From Oscillospiraceae bacterium (GTDB taxonomy: Bacteria > Bacillota > Clostridia > Oscillospirales > Oscillospiraceae): a DNA stretch of 64,000 nt. The DNA lies in NCBI GenBank assembly GCA_015067615.1, contig SVMD01000006.1, positions 58,715 to 122,714 on the forward strand. Reading direction: 5' to 3'. Below, in pieces: positions 8,019 through 16,076 of the stretch (positions within the stretch are counted from its first letter, which is position 1; each line of letters starts with the position of its first letter). The notes beneath the pieces were generated by a model. It made no database searches and had not been told where the DNA came from. It saw nothing but the letters and a program-made list of their open reading frames with translations. The position numbers were made by a program, and so were the translations under genes.

Positions 8019-9241
8019 TGAAAACCGGGCTTTTGGGCCGGAAGCTGGGACACAGCTACTCCCCCCAGATCCATGCCTACCTGGGCGATTACAGCTACGA
8101 ACTCTTTGAGCGGGAACCAGAGGATGTGGAACGCTTTCTGAAAGAGGGAGACTTTTCCGCTATCAACGTGACCATCCCCTATAAGAAAACCGTCATGCCC
8201 TACTGCCGCCTGACTGACACCGCCAAATACATGGGCAGCGTCAACACCATCGTCCGGCAGCCGGACGGAACGCTTCTGGGCCACAACACGGACTACTTTG
8301 GTTTTACCTCCATGGTTCAGAAATCCGGCCTGGATGTAAAAGGAAAGAAATGTCTGGTCCTGGGCTCCGGCGGTGCCTCCGTCACCGCCGTGGCGGTGCT
8401 GAAGGAGATGGGTGCCCATGTGGTGGTGATCTCCCGCAGCGGAGAAAACAACTACGATAACCTGCATCTGCACACCGATGCTGCCGTCATCTGCAACTGC
8501 ACCCCGGTGGGCATGTACCCGAAAAACGGTGTGTCCCCGGTGGATCTGGACCTGTTCCCCCGGCTGGAGGGCGTGCTGGATATGATCTACAACCCCGCCC
8601 GGACGCAACTCCTCATGGACGCGGAAAACCGTGGTCTTATCGCGGAAAACGGTCTGTGGATGCTGGTGGCCCAGGCGAAGGAGGCTGCGGAATGGTTCCT
8701 GAACAAGCAGTTGCCCGACAGTCTGATCCAATTTGTCTACGACAAAATGCGCCGGCAGATGGAAAACATCATCCTCATCGGCATGCCCGGCTGCGGAAAG
8801 TCCACCGTGGGCAAGCTCCTTGCGGAAAGCTTGGGAAAGACCTTCGTGGACGCGGATTCGGAACTGGAAAAAGTCTACGGTGTGGATATCCCCACAGTCT
8901 TTGCCACGGAAGGCGAAGCTGGCTTCCGGGAAAAGGAAACCGCAGTTCTGGCTGACCTTGGCAAACGGGCCGGGCTGATCATCGCCACCGGCGGCGGCTG
9001 CGTCACCCGGGAGCGGAACTACCCACTGCTGCATCAGAACGGCACGGTTTTCTGGCTGACGCGGGACCTGGACAAGCTGCCCAGCGACGGCCGCCCCCTG
9101 TCCCGGATCACCAAAATGGAAGATATGTACCGTATCCGCAAGCCCCTGTATGAAGACTTTGCCGACCACAGCATCGAAAACGACGCAGCTGTGGGAGATA
9201 CGGTGGCACAAATCATTGCAAAATGGGAGGAAGTCAGATGA
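8018..9241 (+). CDS. aroE-aroK: Fused shikimate dehydrogenase / shikimate kinase
   Basis: One 407-residue reading frame joins two consecutive shikimate steps. Residues 1 to about 240 are AroE-like: SYSP (13-16), NVTIPYKK with the catalytic lysine K56, NTD at 90-92, the nucleotide motif GSGGA (116-120), CTPVGMYP and a final GLWMLVAQA. Residues about 249-407 are AroK-like: Walker A GMPGCGKST (255-263), DAD (278-280), FREKE and an ATGGGC motif. No stop or frameshift separates them. The ATG at 8018 overlaps the pheA stop; a TTG one codon earlier is less likely. The fusion may channel shikimate; that is inference. Confidence 0.93.
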   Translation: MKTGLLGRKLGHSYSPQIHAYLGDYSYELFEREPEDVERFLKEGDFSAINVTIPYKKTVMPYCRLTDTAKYMGSVNTIVRQPDGTLLGHNTDYFGFTSMVQKSGLDVKGKKCLVLGSGGASVTAVAVLKEMGAHVVVISRSGENNYDNLHLHTDAAVICNCTPVGMYPKNGVSPVDLDLFPRLEGVLDMIYNPARTQLLMDAENRGLIAENGLWMLVAQAKEAAEWFLNKQLPDSLIQFVYDKMRRQMENIILIGMPGCGKSTVGKLLAESLGKTFVDADSELEKVYGVDIPTVFATEGEAGFREKETAVLADLGKRAGLIIATGGGCVTRERNYPLLHQNGTVFWLTRDLDKLPSDGRPLSRITKMEDMYRIRKPLYEDFADHSIENDAAVGDTVAQIIAKWEEVR

Positions 9242-9672
9242 AGATTTTAGTCATCAACGGCCCAAATATCAATATGCTGGGCATCCGGGAGCCGGGCATC
9301 TACGGCAGCAACACCTTTGCCGATCTGCTGGCCCTGCTGGAACAGACTGCCCGGGAAGAGAATATCGAAATCGAGCAGTACCAGAGCAATCACGAGGGCT
9401 GCCTGGTGGACAAGATCCAGGAGAGCTTCGGCAAGGTGGATGGAATCGTCATCAATCCTGCCGCCTACACCCACACCTCCGTTGCCATTCTGGACGCCCT
9501 GAAGGCGGTTTCCATTCCCGCGGTGGAGGTCCATATTTCCGATGTGGACAGCCGGGAGCCTTTCCGGCAGATCTCCTATGCCGGTCTTGCCTGCCAAAAG
9601 ACCATCAAGGGTCAGGGCTTGCAGGGATACCGTCAGGCCATTTTGTATCTGAAAGATTTCCTGCAAAAATAG
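9238..9672 (+). CDS. aroQ: 3-dehydroquinate dehydratase, type II
   Basis: Dehydrates 3-dehydroquinate to 3-dehydroshikimate by the dodecameric type II mechanism. The 144-residue protein shows INGPNINMLG (6-15) followed by EPGIYG with the catalytic tyrosine (Y22), QSNHEG, NPAAYTHTS and VEVHIS. The ATG overlaps the aroEK stop (ATGA) and follows GGGAGG; a TTG-to-GTG-like start 15 bases earlier is not needed. It is the last gene of the operon and supplies the dehydratase otherwise provided by AroD. No strong intrinsic terminator follows before the next promoter. Confidence 0.95.
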   Translation: MKILVINGPNINMLGIREPGIYGSNTFADLLALLEQTAREENIEIEQYQSNHEGCLVDKIQESFGKVDGIVINPAAYTHTSVAILDALKAVSIPAVEVHISDVDSREPFRQISYAGLACQKTIKGQGLQGYRQAILYLKDFLQK

Positions 9673-9693
9673 AGAATATTTTCTAAAAAGGTC

Positions 9694-9722
9694 TTTCATT
9701 TTTCTTCGATATCTGTTACTAT
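9694..9722 (+). promoter_or_regulatory. Probable promoter of the alanine-type aminotransferase
   Basis: -35 TTTCAT (9694-9699), a 17-bp spacer, -10 TACTAT (9717-9722), followed by a small GGCGG/CCGCC hairpin before the ribosome site. The -35 is weak, so read-through from aroQ is also possible. Confidence 0.45.
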
Positions 9723-9778
9723 GTACATGTACGATAAAAATTCGGCGGTATGCCGCCAGAATAAAAGGAGATACGAAA

Positions 9779-10990
9779 ATGATTCAAAGATCTGATCGCA
9801 TGGAGCAAGTTCACTCTGACATCCGCGGCGAGCTGTTCCGCCGTTCTCTGAAAATGCAGCAGGAGGGCATCAATGTCCTGAAGCTGAACACCGGCAATCC
9901 CGCAACCTTCGGCTTTACCATGGCCGATTCCATCCGCAACGCGCTGGAAGGCAACGAGCATAAGGCCGTTGGTTACTGCGACTTCCAGGGTATGCCCGCC
10001 GCCCGCCGGGCCATCTGCGACTACCACACCGGCAAGGGCATCCAGGGTATCACCCCCGACGATATCTTCATCGGCAACGGCGTCAGTGAGGTTGTCAACT
10101 TCGCTCTGATGCCCCTGCTGAACCCCGGTGACGAGGTCCTGGTTCCCACTCCCGTGTACACCCTGTGGAGCAACACCATCCTGCTGGCCTCCGCCAAGCC
10201 TGTGTACTACCGCTGTGACGAGGCTTCCGAGTGGAACCCCGATATCGCCGACATCAAGGCCAAGATCACCTCCAAGACCAAGGCCATTGTCATCATCAAC
10301 CCCAATAACCCCACCGGCGCCCTGTACCCTGAAGAGGTTCTGAACCAGATTCTTGATGTGGCCCGTGAGCATAACCTGATTGTCTTCTCCGACGAGATCT
10401 ATGACCGGATGGTAATGGATGACCGCAAGCACGTCTCCACCGCCTCCCTGGCTCCCGATCTGGTGGTCATCACCATGAACGGCCTGAGTAAGTCCCATGT
10501 GCTCTGCGGCTTCCGTGTGGGCTGGATGGTCATTTCCGGTCCCCGGGAAAAGACCACCGAGTACCGTCAGGGCATCGTGCAGCTGACCTCCCTGCGTCTT
10601 TGCTCCAACGCCCTGGCCCAGCTGGTCATTCCTGCCGCTATGGAGGACAATGAGACTCCCTTCTCCATGTGCCGTCCCGGCGGCCGTGTCTACGAGCAGA
10701 GAAAGGCCACCTGCGATGTGCTGGATCAGATCGACGGCATCTCCTATGTGAAGAACAAGGCCGCCTTCTACCTGTTCCCCAAGCTGGACGTGAAGAAGTT
10801 CAACATCACCTCCGACAAGCAGTTCGCCTCCGACCTGCTGGATGCCTGCCACATTCTGATTGTTCCCGGCAGTGGCTTCGACTGGCCCGAGCATGACCAT
10901 TTCCGCATCGTCATGCTGCCCAAGCCCGAAGAGCTTACTGAGGCTATGACCCGGATGGGCAACTTCCTGGACGGCTATCGTCAGAAGTAA
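9779..10990 (+). CDS. alaA: Pyridoxal-phosphate aminotransferase, AlaA/AlaT-like
   Basis: A fold-type I aminotransferase of 403 residues. It strongly resembles E. coli AlaA, which transfers amino groups between glutamate and pyruvate: LNTGNPATFGF near the N-terminus, GNGVSEVVNFAL, IINPNNPTGALY, SDEIYDRMV, PLP lysine K238 in NGLSKS, a C-terminal FRIVMLPKPEEL and final GYRQK. The ATG follows AAAAGGAG. Its place after the aro operon would also suit transamination of aromatic keto acids, which some members of this class perform, so the exact substrate is open. A GC-rich hairpin follows. Confidence 0.85.
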   Translation: MIQRSDRMEQVHSDIRGELFRRSLKMQQEGINVLKLNTGNPATFGFTMADSIRNALEGNEHKAVGYCDFQGMPAARRAICDYHTGKGIQGITPDDIFIGNGVSEVVNFALMPLLNPGDEVLVPTPVYTLWSNTILLASAKPVYYRCDEASEWNPDIADIKAKITSKTKAIVIINPNNPTGALYPEEVLNQILDVAREHNLIVFSDEIYDRMVMDDRKHVSTASLAPDLVVITMNGLSKSHVLCGFRVGWMVISGPREKTTEYRQGIVQLTSLRLCSNALAQLVIPAAMEDNETPFSMCRPGGRVYEQRKATCDVLDQIDGISYVKNKAAFYLFPKLDVKKFNITSDKQFASDLLDACHILIVPGSGFDWPEHDHFRIVMLPKPEELTEAMTRMGNFLDGYRQK

Positions 10991-11004
10991 ATACATCTGT
11001 CCGC

Positions 11005-11030
11005 GCCGCGGAGCCAACCGGCTCCGCGGC
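11005..11030 (+). terminator. GC-rich hairpin after the aminotransferase gene
   Basis: A perfect 11-bp stem (11005-11015 with 11020-11030) has a 4-nt loop. Only a short T-run (TTTT) follows after several bases, so it is a likely but not ideal intrinsic terminator. Confidence 0.6.
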
Positions 11031-11083
11031 ACCTGTTTTCCGGCAAATTTTACAGGATAACCTTAGATTTTCCCACATTCCTC

Positions 11084-11112
11084 TTGCAAAGCTACAGAAA
11101 AACAGTTAATAT
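11084..11112 (+). promoter_or_regulatory. sigma-A promoter of tdh-kbl
   Basis: -35 TTGCAA (11084-11089), a 17-bp spacer, and -10 TAATAT (11107-11112), about 50 bp ahead of tdh. Confidence 0.65.
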
Positions 11113-11164
11113 ATTAGGTGGTAGAAAAACTGCCAGATTATGAGATTTGATTTGGAGGACGATC

Positions 11165-12214
11165 ATGAAACAGTACATGGACGCCATCGTTAAGCCCGTT
11201 GCAGGCCCCGGCCTGGAACTGCGGCAGGTTCCCGTTCCCCAGCCCAAGGCTGGCGAAGTTCTCATCAAGGTTCACAAGACCGCTATCTGCGGTACCGACG
11301 TACATATCTACAACTGGGACCCCTGGGCTGTGGAGCACATCAAGCCCCCCATGACCATCGGCCACGAGTACGTGGGCGAGATCGCCGCCCTGGGTGAGGG
11401 TGTCACCGGCCTGCAGATCGGCCAGCGGGTCTCCGGCGAAGGCCACCTGACCTGCCACCACTGCCGCAACTGCCACAACGGCAACATCCAGTGGTGCAAG
11501 AACACCGTTTCTGTCGGTGTGGACCGGGACGGCGCTTTCGCAGAGTATGTCTGCATTCCTGAGTCCAATGTCATCCTCATCGACGAGAGCCTGGACGAGG
11601 ATGTGGTCGCCTTCTTCGATGCCTTCGGCAACGCTACCCACACCGCTCTGATGTTCCCCCTGATCGGCGAGGACGTTCTGATCACCGGCGCAGGCCCCAT
11701 CGGCATCATCGCTGCCGCCGTCTGTAAGCACGCCGGTGCCCGCCGTGTCGTCATCACCGATATCAACGACTACCGTCTGGATCTGGCCCGGAAGATGGGC
11801 GTGGACGCCGCTGTCAACACCGCCAAGGAAGATCTGCCCCAGATCATGAAGGAGCAGGGCCTGGTGGAAGGCTTCGACGTGGGTCTGGAAATGTCCGGCA
11901 ACGGCGCTGCTCTGCAGCAGATGATCGGCGCCATGCGCAACGGCGGCAAGATCTCCCTGCTGGGTATCTCCAACAAGCCCGTTCCCATGGACATGAACAC
12001 CATTATCACCAAGGGTCTGACCCTCCAGGGCATCTACGGCCGTCACCTGGACAACTGGCATCAGATGAGCTACATGGTCCAGGGCGGTCTGGACGTGAGC
12101 CCCGTCATCACCCACCGCTTCCACTACACCGACTTTGCCAAGGGCTTCGAAGCCATGAACTCCGGCATGTCCGGCAAGGTCGTTCTGGACTGGACCAAGA
12201 AGAAGGAGGACTAA
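11165..12214 (+). CDS. tdh: L-threonine 3-dehydrogenase
   Basis: A zinc-dependent medium-chain dehydrogenase that oxidises L-threonine to 2-amino-3-ketobutyrate with NAD. The 349-residue protein shows the catalytic-zinc region CGTDVHIYNWD and GHEYVGEI, the structural-zinc cysteine run CHHCRNC..GNIQWC, and a Rossmann GAGPIGIIAA. The ATG at 11165 follows GGAGG by seven bases; an ATG six codons upstream lies before this ribosome site and is rejected. kbl follows after three bases, and the two enzymes act in sequence to give glycine and acetyl-CoA. Confidence 0.95.
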   Translation: MKQYMDAIVKPVAGPGLELRQVPVPQPKAGEVLIKVHKTAICGTDVHIYNWDPWAVEHIKPPMTIGHEYVGEIAALGEGVTGLQIGQRVSGEGHLTCHHCRNCHNGNIQWCKNTVSVGVDRDGAFAEYVCIPESNVILIDESLDEDVVAFFDAFGNATHTALMFPLIGEDVLITGAGPIGIIAAAVCKHAGARRVVITDINDYRLDLARKMGVDAAVNTAKEDLPQIMKEQGLVEGFDVGLEMSGNGAALQQMIGAMRNGGKISLLGISNKPVPMDMNTIITKGLTLQGIYGRHLDNWHQMSYMVQGGLDVSPVITHRFHYTDFAKGFEAMNSGMSGKVVLDWTKKKED

Positions 12215-12217
12215 TCC

Positions 12218-13405
12218 ATGAAGTCTGCACTGAATGCTATTTCCGCTGAGCTGGATGCCATCCGCGAGGCCGGCACCTGGCGTGAAGAGCGCATCATCAC
12301 CACCCCCCAGTATTCCCGCATCAACACCACCGCCAAGCCCGGCGTGGTCAACTTCTGTGCCAACAACTACCTGGGCCTTTCCACCCATCCCGAGCTGATG
12401 AAGGCCGCCAAGGAAAGCTATGACAAGTGGGGCTTCGGCCTGTCCTCCGTCCGCTTCATCTGCGGCACCCAGCAGATCCACAAGGACCTGGAAGCCAAGA
12501 TCTCCAAGTTCGTGGGCATGGATGACGCCATCCTGTACTCCTCCTGCTTCGATGCCAACGGCGGTCTGTTCGAGACTCTGCTGAGCAAGGAAGACGCCGT
12601 CATCTCCGACGAGCTGAACCACGCCTCCATCATCGACGGCGTCCGTCTGTGCAAGGCCATGCGCTACCGCTATAAGAACAACAACATGGATGACCTGCGG
12701 GTCCAGCTGGAAGCTGCCCGTGCCGCCGGCGCCAAGAAGATCCTGATCGCCACCGACGGTGTCTTCTCCATGGACGGCTACATCGCCAACCTCCAGGGCA
12801 TCTGCGACCTGGCCGACGAGTTCGACGCTCTGGTCATGGTGGACGACAGCCATGCTGTGGGCTTCATGGGCGACCACGGCCGGGGCACTCCCGAGTTCTG
12901 CGGCGTCATGGACCGTGTTGACATTATCACCGGTACCTTCGGCAAGGCCCTGGGCGGCGCTTCCGGCGGCTACACCGCTGCCCGCCAGCCCATCGTGGAC
13001 CTGCTGCGTCAGCGCTCCCGCCCCTACCTGTTCTCTAACACCGTGGCTCCCGCCATCTGCGCTGCCACCATCCGCACCATCGAGCTGCTGGAAGAGTCCA
13101 CCGCTCTGCGGGACAAGGTTCATGAGAACGCCCGGTACTTCCGTGCCGAAATGGAGAAGCTGGGCTTCGACCTGCTGCCCGGTGAGCATCCCATTGTCCC
13201 CGTGATGCTGTACGATCCCAAGGTTGCCCACGAGTTTGCCAAGCGTATGCTGGAAAAGGGTGTCTACGTGGTGGCCTTCTGCTACCCCGTTGTCCCCAAG
13301 GGCAAGGACCGTATCCGTACCCAGATTTCCGCCGGCCACACCAAGGAAGACATCGATCTGGCTGTGAAGGCCTTCGGCGAAGTCAAGAAAGAAATGGGCC
13401 TGTAA
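12218..13405 (+). CDS. kbl: Glycine C-acetyltransferase (2-amino-3-ketobutyrate CoA ligase)
   Basis: A PLP enzyme of the alpha-oxoamine synthase family that splits 2-amino-3-ketobutyrate with CoA into glycine and acetyl-CoA. The 395-residue protein has [59 protein letters not shown] and the PLP-lysine motif [14 protein letters not shown]. It is immediately downstream of tdh in the same operon, which argues for threonine cleavage rather than 8-amino-7-oxononanoate synthesis. A strong terminator follows. Confidence 0.95.
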   Translation: MKSALNAISAELDAIREAGTWREERIITTPQYSRINTTAKPGVVNFCANNYLGLSTHPELMKAAKESYDKWGFGLSSVRFICGTQQIHKDLEAKISKFVGMDDAILYSSCFDANGGLFETLLSKEDAVISDELNHASIIDGVRLCKAMRYRYKNNNMDDLRVQLEAARAAGAKKILIATDGVFSMDGYIANLQGICDLADEFDALVMVDDSHAVGFMGDHGRGTPEFCGVMDRVDIITGTFGKALGGASGGYTAARQPIVDLLRQRSRPYLFSNTVAPAICAATIRTIELLEESTALRDKVHENARYFRAEMEKLGFDLLPGEHPIVPVMLYDPKVAHEFAKRMLEKGVYVVAFCYPVVPKGKDRIRTQISAGHTKEDIDLAVKAFGEVKKEMGL

Positions 13406-13421
13406 TCTCCCGATACAATAA

Positions 13422-13453
13422 AACGCCGCTGCGCAATGCAGCGGCGTTCTTTT
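13422..13453 (+). terminator. Intrinsic terminator after kbl
   Basis: An 11-bp stem (13422-13432 with 13438-13448) has a 5-nt loop and is followed by CTTTTT. It sits between convergent genes; the T-run favours the plus strand. Confidence 0.85.
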
Positions 13454-14001
13454 TATGTGCGCCAGTATTTGCCGTTTTCCCGGTCCATGAGCTTTTCGGC
13501 GATCATATCCCGGCGGATGGTGCAGAAATCGTCATGGAAGTCGGCAATGATGATATTGACCTCCCGCTCGGTGTAGATTCTGCCCGGCTCGAAAGCCTTT
13601 GCGATCTCCTCCAGGATGATCCGCTCCTTTTTCCGCTGGGCGGGGATGGCTCTCAGCTTTCCGTACTCAAAAAAGCTGTCAATGACCTTCTGCCGGTACT
13701 CCTCGTCCCGGCGGGCCTGGATGGCCGCCTCGTCGGATTCCTCCTGGATGATGTCCAGGATCCGGGCGAGAAAAACCTCCTTTTTCAGGCTGTACATCAC
13801 ATAATACTGGTTGCGGTATGAGGTGACCGCCCCGGCATCCGCCAGCTTTTTCAAATGAAACGAGATGGTTGCCGGGGTCAGCCCCAAACGCTCGGCCAGA
13901 CGCTCCACATACATATCCTCCAGGGACAGGGATTTGAGGATCTGCAACCTGGATTTGTCCGCCAGGCATTTAAAAAGCTTGATTGCTTCGGTTTCTGTCA
14001 T
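13453..14001 (-). CDS. ArsR-type HTH regulator with C-terminal DUF2087
   Basis: A 182-residue cytoplasmic transcription regulator. Residues about 1-90 are a winged helix of ArsR type (LFKCLADKSRLQILKSL, LAERLGLTPATISFHLKKLADAGAV, YVMYSLKK). Residues about 120-180 form the DUF2087 module (RKKERIILEEIAKAF, YTEREVNIIIADFHDDFCTIRRDMI), a domain often paired with such heads. No metal-binding CxC motif of classical ArsR sensors is seen. The gene overlaps the end of the upstream 118-aa gene by ATGA and is probably co-transcribed from the promoter/operator at 14397-14440. The ligand is unknown. Confidence 0.85.
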   Translation of the reverse strand: MTETEAIKLFKCLADKSRLQILKSLSLEDMYVERLAERLGLTPATISFHLKKLADAGAVTSYRNQYYVMYSLKKEVFLARILDIIQEESDEAAIQARRDEEYRQKVIDSFFEYGKLRAIPAQRKKERIILEEIAKAFEPGRIYTEREVNIIIADFHDDFCTIRRDMIAEKLMDRENGKYWRT

Positions 14002-14354
14002 TTATGTTCACTCCAATCCGCGATTTTTTGCTGAATTTCCGCCACCACGTCCAGCTTGAGCTGCTCGATGTGGGCCTTTTCGCTGTTTCCGTGGCTCCGG
14101 GCCGCTTCCAAAGCGTTCCGCCAATTGGCAGGAATCTCCTCCAGCCGTCTGCGCAGGAAATCCAGCTGCTTACTTCCATCGCCGCCGCTGACCTTTTCTC
14201 CGGCAGCGTAGACGGTGCGGAAAATGTCGTATACGTTCATGCGGATCTTTTCAAAGACCGCTTCGTCGGCCCGGTTGTCCGCGTTCAGGGCAGCCGCCGC
14301 AGCCTGACAGGCTGCGATTCTCTCTTCAAAATAGTCGTTGATCTGGTTTTTCAT
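13998..14354 (-). CDS. Hypothetical protein (118 aa) paired with the DUF2087 regulator
   Basis: I do not recognise this family. The 118-residue protein is charged and almost wholly helical (an Ala-rich stretch CQAAAAALNADN, then EKIRMNVYDIFRTVY, FLRRRLEEIPANWRNALEAA and IEQLKLDVVAEIQQKI). It has no signal peptide or membrane segment. The start is the ATG with AAGGAG seven bases upstream; 19 further in-frame codons upstream lack a ribosome site. The 4-base overlap with the DUF2087 regulator suggests coupled translation and a shared job, perhaps as a partner or effector. Function is not inferred. Confidence 0.7.
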   Translation of the reverse strand: MKNQINDYFEERIAACQAAAAALNADNRADEAVFEKIRMNVYDIFRTVYAAGEKVSGGDGSKQLDFLRRRLEEIPANWRNALEAARSHGNSEKAHIEQLKLDVVAEIQQKIADWSEHK

Positions 14355-14396
14355 GGTATTCTCCTTGTAGAATGTATTTCCCTGCCCTGTGATTTG

Positions 14397-14440
14397 ATTA
14401 TATATCGGCAATTTATTTTTGTCAATATCTAATTAGATAT
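14397..14440 (-). promoter_or_regulatory. Promoter and palindromic operator of the DUF2087 locus
   Basis: On the minus strand: -35 TTGACA (14425-14420), a 17-bp spacer, and -10 TATAAT (14402-14397), an ideal sigma-A promoter. Abutting the -35 is a perfect 16-bp palindrome, ATATCTAATTAGATAT, at 14425-14440. An AT-rich palindrome at a promoter next to an ArsR-type regulator suggests autoregulation. Confidence 0.72.
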
Positions 14441-14465
14441 CTTTCTAATCGGATGCGTCATAAAT

Positions 14466-14503
14466 CCCGGCCTGCGGAAGTCCGTAGGCCGGGTTTCTTT
14501 GTT
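14466..14503 (+). terminator. Hairpin with T-run between divergent/tandem minus genes
   Basis: A 12-bp stem (14466-14477 with 14482-14493, one G-U) has a 4-nt loop and is followed on the plus strand by TTTCTTTGTT. No plus-strand gene ends here, so it may instead end transcription of the minus-strand GNAT gene, whose stop is 24 bases away. Confidence 0.6.
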
Positions 14504-14526
14504 ATTTCATTTGACTTTGGAATTCC

Positions 14527-14934
14527 TTAATCCAGTCGTTTTACAAAAAAGTATTCCGCATACCCATCGATTTTGTTTTCGTAATGTCCAACAGCTTCGT
14601 AACCCAATGCTTCGTAAAGTTCCTTTCCCTGCCAGCTGAAGGTGTCCAAACGTATGGTATTGACCCCCATTTTTCTTGCACGCTTTTCCATCTCCTCAAC
14701 AAGCATCTTACCGTAGCCTTTTCTCCGATACGATTTGTCCACAAATACAGTAGATACATAGAGGATTTTAAAAGCGGTAATACAGGCATCCAGCCCTGCA
14801 ACGAGTACGCCATCTTCTTCAATACCAATTTGAATACTTCCATCCATCTTGTAGGAAATAAAGCTTTGGTCAAAGGCTTCCAGTCTTTCTTCTATGTCGG
14901 CCAGCTGGATTTCCGTTAAGTCAATCAGTTTCAT
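14527..14934 (-). CDS. GNAT family N-acetyltransferase
   Basis: A 135-residue acetyl-CoA-dependent acyltransferase of the GNAT fold. The central acetyl-CoA-binding motif is DKSYRRKGYGKMLVEEMEKRA (R-x-x-G-x-G), preceded by the strand ILYVSTVFV and followed by IRLDTFSWQGKELYEALGYEAV, the usual motif B with a tyrosine in ALGY. Length fits a single-domain GNAT. Codon use is more AT-rich than its neighbours, hinting at later acquisition. The acceptor substrate cannot be told from sequence. No clear operon partner. Confidence 0.85.
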   Translation of the reverse strand: MKLIDLTEIQLADIEERLEAFDQSFISYKMDGSIQIGIEEDGVLVAGLDACITAFKILYVSTVFVDKSYRRKGYGKMLVEEMEKRARKMGVNTIRLDTFSWQGKELYEALGYEAVGHYENKIDGYAEYFFVKRLD

Positions 14935-14980
14935 AATCTATCTCTCCGCAGTTTAAGATACGTGTGAGTCCAAAAGAATA

Positions 14981-15652
14981 TTAAAGTATCCCAAACACAT
15001 AGAACCCCACCGTGTTGATGGCCAGATTGGCGCACATATGGAGCAGCCAGGAGGTGAGGATGCTGCCGCTTCTTTCATTCAGGGCGTTCAGGATCAGTCC
15101 GGCTGCGAACAGTCCGGCCATGGCCACCAGAGAAACCATCAGATTCCCGCCGCCCACCATGCCGAAATGGTAGATGGCGAACAGCAATGCGCTGAACCCA
15201 TAGGCAAAGGGCCGGGAGGTGAGATTTTTCATATTCAGGAAGGCATACCCCCGGAAGAAAAACTCCTCCAACAGAGAATTGACCAGGGCGATATAGGTGG
15301 ACACATAGAGGAAGTTGGCAGCACTGACGCCGCCCTCGGAGGTTCTTGCCAGGATGATGGTATCCAGGTCAAAGAACCGGGAGATGACCATATAGCCTCC
15401 GGTGATCACCAGGAATGCACCCACACCCAGTCCCAGTGCCACCAGCAGCTCCATTTTCTTTAGCCGAAACAGATTTTTCAGCTGATCCCAGGCCCGGAAC
15501 CGGGCGAAATAGCCCAGGGGCACACAGAGAAACAGCAGGATCTTAATAGCGGATTTCACCGCATAGGGCGGCTGCACCACCCCGTCCACAAAGGACATGG
15601 CCAGCGCGCACAGAACAGTGGTAGCAAACACAAAAGTCTTTTTCCCGGACAT
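14981..15652 (-). CDS. CPBP family intramembrane glutamic endopeptidase
   Basis: A 223-residue polytopic membrane protein of the CAAX-protease/bacteriocin-processing family (Abi). It has about seven hydrophobic segments and the family motifs in order: EEFFFRGYAF (EExxxR), FSALLFAIYHFG (FxxxH) and a C-terminal LLHMCANLAINTVG. Such proteins process prenylated or peptide substrates, or act in bacteriocin self-immunity; the substrate here is unknown. The ATG at 15652 has AAAGGAGG eight bases upstream; an upstream in-frame ATG adding 17 polar residues is rejected. It is divergent from the sdp-like operon, which also encodes an intramembrane protease family. Confidence 0.85.
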   Translation of the reverse strand: MSGKKTFVFATTVLCALAMSFVDGVVQPPYAVKSAIKILLFLCVPLGYFARFRAWDQLKNLFRLKKMELLVALGLGVGAFLVITGGYMVISRFFDLDTIILARTSEGGVSAANFLYVSTYIALVNSLLEEFFFRGYAFLNMKNLTSRPFAYGFSALLFAIYHFGMVGGGNLMVSLVAMAGLFAAGLILNALNERSGSILTSWLLHMCANLAINTVGFYVFGIL

Positions 15653-15735
15653 CGATATCCCCTCCTTTCGGGGTATTTTACCATTTTTATCCACCGGTTT
15701 CAATGGCTGTTACGAAATCTTAACATTCTTCCCCA

Positions 15736-15764
15736 TTGACAGCAGCAGACCCTCATGATATTAT
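15736..15764 (+). promoter_or_regulatory. sigma-A promoter of the sdpR-like operon
   Basis: A consensus -35 TTGACA (15736-15741), a 17-bp spacer, and -10 TATTAT (15759-15764) with a TG one base upstream. The initiation site would fall inside the adjacent operator. Confidence 0.8.
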
Positions 15765-15765
15765 A

Positions 15766-15794
15766 TATTTAACAATTAGGTTAATTGTTAAATA
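15766..15794 (+). promoter_or_regulatory. Palindromic operator for the SdpR-like repressor
   Basis: A perfect 13-bp inverted repeat: TATTTAACAATTA at 15766-15778 and its complement at 15782-15794, separated by three bases. It covers the predicted transcription start and touches the ribosome site of the repressor gene, so binding would block the operon. Autorepression is inferred. Confidence 0.78.
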
Positions 15795-15809
15795 AAGGAG
15801 GCAATGCCT

Positions 15810-16073
15810 ATGAGTCTGCAAGCCACCCTCCGGGCGCTGGCGGATCCCATCCGGCGGGAGATTCTGAATCTTCTGAAAGCAGGAAAGCTATCTGCCGGAG
15901 AGATCACGGAGCATTTCGACGTCACCGCCGCTTCCATCTCCCGGCATCTGTCCGTTCTGAAAGAAGCAGATCTGATCCGGGATCAGCGTGTGGGAAAATT
16001 CATCTACTATGAGCTGAACGCATCGGTTCTGGAGGAGATCATGCTCTGGATCACCGACCTGAAAGGAGAATGA
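15810..16073 (+). CDS. ArsR-family autorepressor, SdpR-like
   Basis: An 87-residue winged-helix repressor, entirely HTH: LRALADPIRREILNLLKAGKLSAGEI, then the recognition helix region TAASISRHLSVLKEADLI and the wing DQRVGKFIYYELN. Size and sequence match the SdpR subgroup, which in Bacillus represses its own operon with the SdpI immunity/signal protein. The ATG at 15810 is eight bases from AAGGAGG; an in-frame ATG at 15804 is too close. No metal-binding cysteines are present. It is the first gene of a three- to five-gene operon and is probably autoregulated through the operator directly upstream. Confidence 0.87.
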   Translation: MSLQATLRALADPIRREILNLLKAGKLSAGEITEHFDVTAASISRHLSVLKEADLIRDQRVGKFIYYELNASVLEEIMLWITDLKGE

Positions 16074-16076
16074 CCT

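Noticed and set aside
11138..13339. A 733-codon open frame antisense to tdh-kbl
   Set aside because: It mirrors two intact, recognisable genes, has glycine/histidine/leucine-rich low-information translation and no ribosome site. GC-biased third positions explain its openness.
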